Positions 1-10,247 of a stretch of DNA of 64,000 bases are shown in pieces. Both the position numbers and the translations under genes were made by a program. The notes beneath the pieces are model-generated. The model saw nothing but the letters and a program-made list of their open reading frames with translations, made no database searches and had not been told where the DNA came from. How positions within the stretch are numbered: position 1 is the first letter of the stretch; each line of letters starts with the position of its first letter. The stretch is from Tausonia pullulans. Taxonomy: Eukaryota; Basidiomycota; Tremellomycetes; Cystofilobasidiales; Mrakiaceae. The DNA lies in the NCBI GenBank assembly GCA_951802195.1, contig OX637631.1:248001-312000 (forward strand). The letters are read 5' to 3'.

Positions 1-455
1 GTCGGCCGAGTGGAAAGAGACCGTTGACGAGCCCGCGCTCGAGACGGCGTCCGAGCCGTCGTCGTCTTCATCTTCCTCCTCGTAGTCTTCCCAGTCAAGC
101 TGTAGTTTAGCAAGGACGAGCGGGGAGTCGCGTCACGTCAGTCGGGCAGGAAAGCGGAGAGGGAGTCAGCAGCGGCGCGTGACTGACTGGGTCAAAGATG
201 ACTCGGACAAGCAGCGAGCAGCTTGGGCAGCGAGCAATATCCTCGCCGTCCCGGAGATCGAGCTTGGTGATCTCGAAGCGGTCCCCGCACGGGCAGGGGA
301 AGTGAAAGACGCGCTTGAGCTCGTCCCAGACAAAGTCCTCGATTTCGACCTCGTCTAAAAAGCGGGCAGGCGGGCGGGCGGACGACTATGGTCAGACGGA
401 GAGGAGCTAGAGGCCAAACCTGAGGGATGTGGACTGCACCGTAGTAGGAGACCAT
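1..455 (-). CDS. DPH3: Diphthamide biosynthesis protein 3 (CSL zinc-finger protein, Kti11), 3' end outside window
   Basis: Small CSL-type zinc protein that supplies electrons/iron to the Dph1-Dph2 radical enzyme in diphthamide synthesis on EF-2 and also supports Elongator-dependent wobble-uridine modification. Exons read 455-440, 354-188 and 99-1 joined across two GT-AG introns. The N-terminus becomes [13 protein letters not shown], the family's start. The four zinc cysteines are visible in FPCPCGDRF and CPSCSLLV, with the conserved [10 protein letters not shown] segment between them. After [13 protein letters not shown] an acidic and then Ser-rich tail runs off the window, so the stop is not seen. 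It is divergent from the RAB18-type gene with 192 bp between start codons. Family assignment rests on the intact CSL motif. Confidence 0.93.
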
Positions 456-647
456 GCCGCGGACCTGAGAAGGGGATGAGTGAGCTGAGTGGTGGCTGGA
501 GGTTGAAGAGAGGTCAGAGGCAGGAGGGGAGAGGGCGAGGCGGAGGCCTCCTCCTCCTCTAGGGCGGTGCTCGTCGCGGGCGAGGCCGTCCCCAGCCGCA
601 GGCCGTCGTCACTCGTCACTCAACGACCACCACCGCAACGCGCGCTC

Positions 648-2035
648 ATGACCACCACGACCCCCAATTTGAAACTCCTCCTCATCGGCAACTCGGCCGT
701 CGGGAAGTCGTCTCTTCTTCTCCGGTTTACCAACGACGACTTTCTTGGAGAGGAGGAGGCTTCAGCGACTATCGGTCGGTCTCGCTCCGCCCTCCCTCCA
801 CCACACGTTTGACTGACGCGTGTATCTCCCTCGCTCAAGGTGTCGACTTCAAGGTGAAGGCCATTGAGGTCGACGGTACGCGCTACAAGGTCCGTCCTGA
901 CCTCCTTGGAGAGGGTCGCGCGCACACTGCGGCTACTGACGCCGTCGGACCTCTCTCTAACGCTGATCTCGCTCTCCAACAGCTCTCCATCTGGGACACT
1001 GCTGGCATGTCTCCTATCTTTTCTTGCTCAGGCCTGTTTGACCGGGACCTGGGCATCGGTCGGCCTCAAGCCTCGGTACCCCTCGCTAACCCTCGCTCCC
1101 ACCACTCGACCCGCCCTCAGGCCAGGAGCGTTTCCGGACCCTGACGAGCTCCTACTATCGGGGAGCTCAAGGCGTCGTCCTCGGTGGGTCGAATCCGCCA
1201 GCGAGGGTGGGACCAGGAAGAGTGTTCTCGCTGGCTGACTATCACACGCGTCGTCGTCGTCATCGGCCCTCGCCGTCGGACTCCTTCCCCTCCCCCTCTG
1301 CCTTCCTCGCTTCTCCTCCAGTGTATGACGTCTCGTCCCGCGCGACCTTTGAGGAGCTCACCCGATGGATGAAGGAGCTCGAGACGTACACCTCGCCCGA
1401 GGTCGTCAAGGTACGCAGATGCTCGCATGCTGTAAGCAGGCGGGGGCTGTCTGATTGTGTGTGGCTGACGCTCTCTGGCTCTTTCCACGTGCTTGTCACC
1501 GGTGGCGCATCTTCCCCAACATTTCAGATTGTCGTCGGGAACAAGGTCGACAAGGAGTTCAGTCGCCAAGTGACAACATCCGAAGGCCGGGCGTTTGCGG
1601 AGCGGACGGGATGCCTGTGAATTTTCGTTGGTTTGATGGCTGGCTGTTCACCCCGCCGTTTGTTGATGCCCTAAACCAATTTGTTCCACCAGCTTCATCG
1701 GTGCATACATGCCCTCACTCACTTTCTAGCGTGCAGTTGTCTGAACCTTGCCGCTCGCCTCCAGAATGCTCCGCAAAGACCCGCGTCGGCGTCAAAGAAG
1801 CGTTCGAGGAGCTCGTCGCCAAGGTCCGCGACCCCTTTTCTCCCTAGCTCAGTTTTCTCCCTATGACTGAACCCGCCTCCCTCTTGATTTAAAGATCATT
1901 GCTACCCCATCCCTCTACGCCAAGCAGGCACGCCCGCTCGTCGGAAGCGCAGCGAACCCCTCCACCTCGGGCACCACCATTGATTTGGCGGTGGACTCTT
2001 TGGGGAAGACGGGAGGGTACGAGTGTGCTTGCTAA
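648..2035 (+). CDS. RAB18: Rab18-type small GTPase, nine exons
   Basis: Rab GTPase of the Rab18 subfamily, which in other eukaryotes acts at ER, lipid-droplet and secretory membranes. I read exons 648-774, 840-889, 983-1004, 1121-1183, 1322-1410, 1528-1616, 1693-1700, 1765-1823 and 1895-2035. They sum to 648 nt, giving 215 residues. P-loop GNSAVGKSS, switch II WDTAGQERFRTLTSSYYRG, base-binding NKVDKE and ECSAKT are all present, with the Rab18-like VDFKVKAIEVDG. The protein ends in CAC, a CXC double-geranylgeranylation signal. Exon 3 ends at a GC donor (GCATGT), needed to restore DTAGQER. Exon 7 is only 8 nt and restores CLFIECSAKT. The start follows a short 5' leader and directly precedes the P-loop region. 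Confidence 0.93.
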
Positions 2036-2447
2036 GATGGGTTGGGTTTGGGTGATCTGTTACTCGCGCAGTTAGAAGAAGAAGATTGGATGGGAAGGAA
2101 CGTGGGATGGAGGTGGCTGGACTCGCTCACGCACGCACATACGCTCGCTCAATCGCTCACTCGCTCGTTCACACATGCTGGCCGACACGTATGCAACGCA
2201 TACTAATTTTTGTTGAAGACTGATTTCTTTCCCTCCTTCTCTTTTACGATTTCCTCTCTGTCTCTCTTCTTCTCTCTCTAATGACCTTGAATCTAACGAC
2301 ACTCCCTTTTCTTGTCTCGCCCTCCTCTCCGACTCCGTCTCTCTGTATTTTCACAAGTCTCAAATGTAAAAAAAGATCATAAGTCATAAGAGAAGCGCCC
2401 CCCCCCCCTCGTCTGTCCATCCATTGTCCCCTTCGTTGCGCGGTCGC
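2036..2447. other. Convergent 3' intergenic region (RAB18 / ETFA)
   Basis: The 412 bases lie between two convergent stop codons. I see pyrimidine-rich 3'-UTR-like sequence with several direct copies of CGCTCACTCGCTC-type runs around 2140-2170 and a C10 tract near 2400. No ORF with coding character was found. Confidence 0.5.
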
Positions 2448-4124
2448 TCACTTGGCGAGCGCCTTCGTCAGCTCCGGAACAGCCTCGTACAGGTCCGCGA
2501 CGAGTCCGACGTCGGCGACCTGGAAGATCGGGGCGTCGGCGTCCTATGGCACTCCCCGGCTATCAGCTACATGCTCGACAACGATTACGAAACAGGGAGG
2601 GGAGGGAGGGGAGGTGGGGCAACAGACGGACGGACCTTGTTAATCGCAACGATGAGCTTCGAGTCCTTCATACCCGCCAGGTGCTGGATCGCTCCAGAGA
2701 TGCCGACGGCGAGGTACAGCTCGGGCGCGACGACCTTGCCCGTCTGGCCGACCTGCAGGTTGTTGTCGGCGTAGCCGGCATCAACGGCCGCGCGAGAGGC
2801 GCCGATGGCTTTATGCGTATGCGTATGCGTATGCGTGTGAGTGAGTGTGGGTGGGTGGGTTATGGGTGTGTGTGTGTCAGGTAGAGCATGGGAACAGGGA
2901 AGTAGGGGGTCAGGCAGGGCGCACCAGCTCCAAGCGCATCAGCAAGCGGCTCCATGATCTCCGCGAACGTCTCCTTGCTCTTGAGCGCCCGTCCACCCGC
3001 AACCACCTTAGAAGCGGACGCGAGATCCGGGCGGGCTGACTCGACCTCGCTCGTCGAGAGGAACTTGGTAGGCTCCGGCGCGTCCTCAATAGCCTCAACC
3101 TCCTCCGAGGACGCGCTGCCGCCGGAGGCGGCGGCCTTGGGGAAGGCCGTTGCGCGAACGGTAAGGATCTTGATGGGCTCGGACGACTTGACGTGCGCAA
3201 TAACATTGCCGGCGTCTATCGGACGGAAGACATGTGAGCGAGTGAGCGAGTGAAGGGCAATCGACCCATCACCGGAAGCAAGAGACCGGAGCTGGCGGGC
3301 GCGCGGGCCCGGAGTACGCGAGGAGTGAAGGGCCAGGGCAAGGGCTCGAAAACGTACAGATCGGTCGGATAAACTCATTGCCGTCGGCCTCAATCTTGGT
3401 AACATCCGAGATCATGGTCGTGTCGAGACTTGTGTACGAGCGGATGTCAGCCAGTGGTACCAGACGGACAAGAGGGAGAGAGACGTCGCGCACAGGGCTG
3501 AGACGCGGGGGAAGACGTCCTTGCCGACGGCCGAGTGGCCGGCGACGAGGTGGGTGAACTTCTTGGACGAGACGAGCGAGGAGAGGAGGGGAGCGAGGGC
3601 TGCAAGACCCGTAGGGTCAGTGAGCCGATCTGTCGCCGATCTGTCGACAGGAACAAAAGAAGAAAGAGGACGGACATTCGGACAGGTTGTGCTCGTACTT
3701 CGGGGACGACGCGGACAAGACGGCCTTGACTCCGGCGATGCTGAATGACCTAGGTGGTAAGCACGCATTGCTCTCTGTCTCTCTCTTCAACAGCCAGACA
3801 CGCACGCCTTGGCCTGCTCAACGACAGTCTTGACGTCGTCAGCCTTGCCGGTGACGATGGCAGAGACCTGGAGGTGAGTCGCAGGGAGCGCGACGGTGGG
3901 CACGGCAGCCGATCTTCAGCACCGTCGTCATCGACTTAAAGAGGAGAGACCCTCCGCGCAAGGGAGAGACTGACATCGCCGCCGATGGACTGGGCAGCGG
4001 TGACGGCGGAGAGGGAGGCCGGGCTGATGGCGCCCCGCCGGTGCTCGAGGAAGACGAGCGAGGAGAGCGAACGGGAGCCGAAGGCCGGGCGGACGGCAAT
4101 TGAGACTTTGCGGAGGGCGAACAT
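2448..4124 (-). CDS. ETFA: Electron transfer flavoprotein alpha subunit, mitochondrial
   Basis: FAD-carrying subunit of the matrix ETF heterodimer, which passes electrons from acyl-CoA and amino-acid dehydrogenases to ETF-ubiquinone oxidoreductase. Eight exons can be joined (4124-3975, 3867-3806, 3740 onward, down to 2448). The Arg-rich N-terminus [20 protein letters not shown] resembles a mitochondrial targeting peptide and is followed by [20 protein letters not shown], the family's N-domain start. [33 protein letters not shown] and [15 protein letters not shown] follow. The C-terminal FAD domain shows [20 protein letters not shown] and [17 protein letters not shown], matching the ETF-alpha signature, and ends in LTKALAK. 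The total of about 340 residues fits the family. It shares a 202-bp divergent promoter with the kinase gene. Confidence 0.93.
2812..2835. repeat. (TATGCG)4 microsatellite in an ETFA intron
   Basis: Four perfect TATGCG units are followed by GTGTGAGTGAGTGTGGGTGGGTG-like simple sequence. They lie inside the ETFA intron that precedes the [13 protein letters not shown] exon, close to its 3' splice site on the minus strand. Confidence 0.85.
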
Positions 4125-4326
4125 GGCGGGGTCGGAAAGGGAGGGGAAGAGACGGACGGGACGGTGGGATGAAGAGAGCGGCGGTGATGGTCGACATCGT
4201 GTCGTCGCCCCCTCGCTCTTCCCTCGATTCCCCCGTGCTCGTGCTCGCTCGTTCCGCTCGCCGTGCAGACAGTCTGGCTCCTTTTCGGCCGAGCCGGCCT
4301 CGTTACTACCCCCCTCATCCACCACC

Positions 4327-7146
4327 ATGGCGTCGTCCTCGTCCTGGCCACGCCGCCGCGCTGAGCTCGCCCAGCGCCTCGACATCGAGGAGAATCCTGG
4401 CGCAGACGACGAAGACCAACGAGGCGCCGCTCTTGACCGAGCCCTCTGCCACTCATCCGACCTAGGTCGGTCACTCGCGGGCGCGCGCGTGCCCTGCTGC
4501 CGCGCTCCTCTTCCAGTCTGATTGCATCTGCATTTTGCAGGTCTCGACGAACTACGCATCACCGTCAACGACTTCAAGACGCTCGAATCGGTCGCCTCGG
4601 GCCAGTTTGGTACGGTGCGTGTGGGACTGGGAGCACCAGACAGACGCGCCTGTTCTTCCCGCGTCGACGTGCCGTTGTTGTCCGGCCGCCTGCCAGTCCA
4701 CTCCACTGAATACACACCCTCGGTGGCGCGCAGGTCGAGCTCGTGCAATGCAAACTGGACGGGCAGGTCTACTGCATGAAGACCATGCCCAAGGCCATGC
4801 TGCGACGAGCCCGCCAGGTGGGTGAATGCTGTCTGTCGCCCGACGCATTGCTGTCGCTCCTCCTCTGACTCCGGACAGGACCCGCTCCGCTCGCTCCCAC
4901 CCACAGCATGTTTACCCTGTCTCTGAACGCCGGCTCCACACAGCCGCCCTCCTCGCCGAAGCCCGTCGGCTCCCTCCGCTCCTCTGCGCCTTCCAATCCC
5001 CTCTCTCCCTTCACCTCGTCATGACGTTTGTCCCCCCATCCCTCACCCTCGCCGACGTCCTCCTCGCCTCTTCCTCCTTCTCCGCCACCTCCTCCAGCGT
5101 GAGCACACCGCTGCGTCTCCCTGAATCCAATGTCCTCTTCTGGGCGACCGAGCTCGTCGCCGCCCTTGACTGGATGCACGCTCGCGGCTGGGCCCACCGT
5201 GATGTTAAACCTCAGAACCTCCTCGTCGACACCCGCTCACCCTCGGGTCGCCCAGGGCTCGTCCTCACGGATTTCGGGACGGCCTCGAAGGTAGTATCTG
5301 GTGGGGGGAGGAGGTTGGAGAGGGAGGTGTGTCTTTGGCCCGTGGGGACGCCGGATTACATCGCGCCAGAGGTGCTGGAGGCGCATGAGGATGCGCTCGT
5401 GCGAGCTGAAGAGCGGGAAGACGAGGAGGACGAGGAGGACGGGGAGAGAGGACTGGGATATGGACTGGAGGTCGACTGGTGGTCCGTCGGAGTCGTGTTG
5501 TAGTGAGTGGCGGTGCAGTGAATGGGAGCGCCACTAGATCACGGCTCACCAGCTGCTCAACAGTGAGCTTGTCATTGGGGAAGCCCCGTTCTTTGCAGAG
5601 AGCATCGGTGACACGTACTGGAGGATCACCAACTTCGAGGTTCGTCTTCTCCTTGGCGGTTGATTGAGCGCCATGGACTGACAGTCCTTGTCCGATGAGC
5701 AGACGACGCTTCAGTTTGAAAGAGATGCGCCAGCCTCGGAGACCTTTCGTGATCTCATTCGAGCGTGCGTCCTCTATACATTGAGTATAAGGAGAGCTCT
5801 GTTCTGATCTCGTTCTTCCCAGCTTGCTCAGTCACGCCTCGGTCCGATTGGGACGCCGCGGGACAGCCGACGTCAAGGCTCACCCGTGGTTCTCGTCTTG
5901 CTACTGGCAGGACCCTACTTCTCCTCGTCAGTTTCTAATCATGAGCCTCCTACTTTTGGATTGCTGATGTCCATTTGTATCTCTCCGTGTAGTCGCCCCA
6001 CCGCCGGATCTCTTCATCCCTGACGCCATCCCCTTTGACGCGGCAGCCCTGCTCGCCGAGGCCTCCAACTACGACGTCGATGACGACGAGGCGCAGTACC
6101 AAGGAGGAGGAGCCGGCGACGCCTTTGCTTTTTCTGACTTTTTCATCTCCTCCCCTGGCCTCTCGATCCTCCATTCTACGTCCAAGTCGCAAAGAAGCCG
6201 CCGTCACAATCGTTCCCCTGGGGCGAGCTATCTCAGCAGCAACAGGTCCGACGTGGCGACCGCCACCGATACCGCCATCGAAGTGGAATTTGAGGGCTTC
6301 ACGTGGGGTCCGCTCCCATACGCGTTCAACACTTCTGCTTCCTCTTCCTCCTCCCCTTCCGCCAAGCCAGCGGCAGTTCACCACCCACCAGCTTTCGACA
6401 TTCTCAAGACCCCCCTCGTCCGGCGACAGCCTCGTCCTTTACCGCCATCGTCATCCCCTTCTCCGGCTCCTGCTACCATTCCTTCATCTCCCCAACCGCG
6501 CACACCCCACTCCCACCACCATCTCCTCACCACCCCTCTCCGCTCAGCCTCGTCTTATCAAACACCACTCCGCGCATCCTCCTTCACTTCTCGCAACACC
6601 TCAGGCAACACCACTGTCCGCCCCCACCTACCTCCGTCGACAGTCCGCCGCTCCCGCCCAATTTCCGAAGCGCGTGCACTCAGGCAGCTTGTAGACTGCG
6701 TCGGGATGTCGGCGAGGAAGAGAGTGCTAGAGAGCGGGAGGAAACCGAGGTTGCTGGTGCTTCGTCGGGAAGAGGAAAGGAGGAGTTATGGTGGTGGGAA
6801 GGGAGCTGCGGGTGAGATGGCTGAGGTAGGGGAGAGGGACACGTCGTCGAGACGGTTGGTGTTCAAGTCGAGTGGCGCCGGGGAGAGAGCTCCAGGCTCA
6901 ACGGGGCGATCTCTCAGTGGCACAAGTACCTCCCGCAAGACCAGTGGAGGAAGCGGCAGCGGTCGGAAGGCGCCCTTGCAGCAGCAACAGCAGAAGGAGC
7001 AGGAGGAGCAGTCCGACATCGATCATTCGAATGGCGGCGACGACCTCGAGGGCTTGGAGAGGCGGCATCGCCGGCTAGCCAGCAGGCTCGATGTGATTGA
7101 GGGCAGCCTGGACGCGCTGAGGGATAGAGTGAACTGGCTTGCTTGA
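4327..7146 (+). CDS. AGC-family serine/threonine kinase, DMPK/MRCK/citron-like
   Basis: Protein kinase whose relatives act downstream of Rho/Cdc42 in morphogenesis; that role is inferred. Exons join through GT-AG introns from ATG 4327 (context CCACCATGG). The Gly loop ASGQFGTV has Ala where the first Gly is usual. Other landmarks are catalytic Lys in VYCMKTMPKAM, HRDVKPQN, DFG in LTDFGTAS, and GTPDYIAPEVL. The segment VDWWSVGVVLYELVIGEAPF followed by FAESIGDTYWRITNF is characteristic of the DMPK group. An acidic insert (EEREDEEDEEDGER) lies before it. The AGC C-tail carries hydrophobic motif FEGFTW. A Ser/Pro-rich, basic, then Gln-rich linker follows, ending in a short coiled-coil-like stretch (LEGLERRHRRLASRLDVIEG). 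No CNH, PH or C1 domain is present, unlike animal MRCK/citron. Confidence 0.82.
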
Positions 7147-7373
7147 TGGACGATACTTGCATTTTACATGTTGTCGATCATGAATCCAAGAGAGGCGGAA
7201 GGCTGAAACGACGGGGTCGTCCGCTCGGGCCCGGGCGTTCGGCTACCGAGTCGCCGGGAGGAGAGAGAGGGAAAGAGAGGGGGACCGGGTCTCGCGCTCC
7301 CTCTCCCCCCATCAACCTCCACGTCCCCTTCCTTTCCCGCACATACACATACCCCTTCTCAATACTCACAAAC

Positions 7374-10124
7374 ATGTCGTTCATGGGAGGAGGCGCCGAG
7401 TGTGGGCCCGCCAACCCGCTCGCCAGTCTCTCCAAAGTCGCCCAGGTAGACAACTCGCTCCAGAGGGTATGTGTTCCGTTTCACTGTCTCCCCTCCCTTC
7501 CCTTTCTCTTGGTGTGATGCTGACCTCCGAATCTTCCTGCTAAACAGGACCGATTTGTTCAGCAAGGGCCGTCTGGATCCTCATCGGTGAGCGCACCATG
7601 AAGCTTGTACACCGGTGCTGCTCTCTTCCTCGCTGACACGCCCACCCTTCTCTCCTTCCCTCCACCTTGCGGCTCATCCATCCCTCAGCTCCGTCATCTC
7701 GCCTCTCGGCCCGGCCCTTCAGGCTCACAGCAGTCCCAGCAGTCACCTCAGCAGCATCAAACTCAGCAGCAGCAGCAGCAGCCGTTTGACCTTGCCTCGC
7801 TCCAACACGCGCTCGTCGGCGGTCCTGGCCCTCAGCAGAATGTCGGCAGGGTCGGTTCCCCGGCGTGGAGGGATGACTTTAGGTCGTTTGAGCAGCAGCA
7901 GCGGCCTGGACCCCCAGCTGGGTGGGAGGGTATGGAGGCTGGGTGGGATCGGTCGAGGAGTAAGTGACTCGTGTCGCCCTCGACGTGTGTGTCGCCCACT
8001 TGCTGACGGACCGAACGTGACGCGTACCGATGGGCTCCCAGTGCCCCCTCCCCAGCAGCACATGCCCCCTCCGGCCCACCTCCAGCACCAGCAGCACCAT
8101 CCCGCCGACCTGAACTCCGCCTGGGAGGGCGTCCAGGCCCAGCAGCCTCAACTTCAGCAGCACCAGCACCAGCAGCAGTCAGGCGGCCTCCAGCAGCAGC
8201 CGTTCCAGCCGATGATGGGCGGCATGGGCATGATGGGCGGAGGCTTGATGGGCGGAGGAGGCTACATGCTTCACCAACAGCAGCACCACCAGCAGCAGAC
8301 CCCAACGACGCTCGACAAGGGCAAAGGCCGGGAAGTCGCTTGGGACGCCGAGTTCGACAGCTACGCCGCGCAGACGGCTCAGCCCAAGGAGGAGGGGGCG
8401 AAGACGGCGGAGCCTGAGCCGGAAGAGAAGAGCGCTGATCCAGAGGAGAAGACGACGGAGGACGATGCGGAGGTTAAGGCAAATACGGACGAGCTGGAGG
8501 CGTGAGTGTCCTTCAGTCGTCATCGCCAGTGCGTCGTCAGAACGCTATTGACACTTTTCGCCTGGCCACAGCATCTGGAAGGAGCACCGTGATAAACAGG
8601 GCCTCTCTAACGAAGGTGATGAGGGTGACCTCCGCTCGTGGGAGGCCGAGTTCTCTCAGTTTGTCAACGGCGATGTCCAATCGGCGTACGAGGAGCTCGA
8701 AGCCGACGAGGCGCGCCGGCTCGCTGGGGAGGGCATCCCAGACGACGTCCTCGGCACCGTCGATGCCACTGGCTTCCCGCGGTTGGGAGAATACACTTTT
8801 GGTGGGTCGCATTTCGTTCTCTCGTGGCGTGGTCGGTTGCAGCCGCTCCTCGCTCATACGTCTATTCATGATCACACAGAGACCAAGAACCCTTATCTCC
8901 AGCACCCGGATCCGCTGGCTCATGCTCGGGCCCTCGCCCAGACGGGAGCCTCATCGCTCTCCGAGCGCGCGCTCGCGATCGAGGCCGCCCTACAGTCGCC
9001 TGCTATCCCGCGGGACTCGCTTGAGGAGGCCGCGGCGTGGAAGGAGCTCGGGGACGTCCAGACGCAGGACGAAAAGGAGACGGCTGGCTCTCGAGCGCTC
9101 GAGCGGAGTATCAAGGTCTACGAGCAGATCCAGGAGCGGGAGAAGGCCGGAGGAGAGGGTCTCGGCGATAGAGGGAGGCAGGGGATGGGCGAGGCGCTCA
9201 TGTCCCTTGCCATCTCATACACAAACGAGGCGTACGACCAGGCAGCTTACCTGACGCTCCACCGCCAGCTCTCGCTCCTCCACCCGGAGGCTGCCCGTCC
9301 TCTGCCCGCCGAGACGTTTGGCCTCTCGGGAGTCAACCAAGTCAACCCGTGGGCGATCCATGGTGCCCTTACAGAGAGCTTCCTCCAGGTCGCTCGGGAG
9401 CAGCAAGCCAAGGGCATCGTCGATCCGACGACGCAGATGGCACTCGGTCTGCTCTATTACAGTACGTTCGCTTTCTCGTTTGACGAAAAAAAAAAGGACC
9501 ATCGAGGCTGATATGAGATCCTCCTCGATCAGGCAACGCCGAATACGAAATGTCGGCGGACTGCTGGGGCGCCGCTCTCAGCGTCACGCCTCAGGACTTC
9601 CTGCTTTGGAACCGACTGTGAGTCTCCCGTACAATTCTTGCACGCTTGCGTGTCCCTCTGACTCGAGCCCTACCTGTTCGCTCCAGCGGCGCCACCCTCG
9701 CCAACGGCGGCCGGCCCGAGGAGGCCATCGACGCCTATCGCCACGCGATGGAGCTCAACCCGACCTTCACCCGAGCGCTTTACAACCTGGGGGTCTCGTG
9801 CCTGAACATTGGCGTCTACCAAGAGGCCGCGGAACACCTTCTCTCGGCCCTCTCGCTCCATCACCAGAACGACGACAACTATGCCAACTCGCTGCTCACC
9901 AAAGCGGAGCAGGTCAATCAGAGCCAGTCACTTTGGTCGACGCTAAGGCGGGCACTGTTCTCCATGGTGCGTCGTCGCTTTCTCTCTCACACCCACACAC
10001 ATCCCCTTTCTACTGGCTCCCCCGATGCTGACTCGAAGACGTCCTACAGGACCGTCCGGATCTTGCTGAGAAGGCCGTCGTCGGGGCAGATCTCAGCATC
10101 TTTGCCAAGGAGTTTGAGTTCTGA
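7374..10124 (+). CDS. PEX5: Peroxisomal targeting signal 1 receptor Pex5
   Basis: Cycling receptor that binds C-terminal SKL-type signals in the cytosol and docks on Pex14/Pex13. The N-terminus MSFMGGGAECGPANPLASLS carries the conserved Cys that is mono-ubiquitinated for export. A disordered Gln/Pro/Met-rich half contains WxxxF/Y-type Pex14-binding motifs: WRDDF, WDAEF and WEAEF. The C-terminal half has TPR repeats, including NPWAIHGALTESFLQVA, AMALGLLYYS-type helices, and LWNRLGATLANGGRPEEAID with ALYNLGVSCLNIGVYQEAAE, typical of the PTS1 pocket. Splice junctions checked: LEA-IWKEHRDKQG and YTF-ETKNPYLQ. The last coding residues are LSIFAKEFEF. It lies in tandem 228 bp after the kinase stop. 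Confidence 0.93.
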
Positions 10125-10247
10125 TGACATATCCGCCGCGGCGGTCGATTAATAGTTCAATGATAGCATGCCCTGTCGCTTGCACTCCTCTTGCCGTCCT
10201 TCCAGCGCAAGTAAGACACCTGGTGCTCCAGGCCCCATTCTCCTTCT

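Noticed and set aside
3936-4904. 322-codon minus-strand ORF across the ETFA/kinase promoter
   Set aside because: Only its end overlaps the ETFA first exon in frame; the upstream part is the antisense of the kinase's 5' exons and leader and has no independent support.
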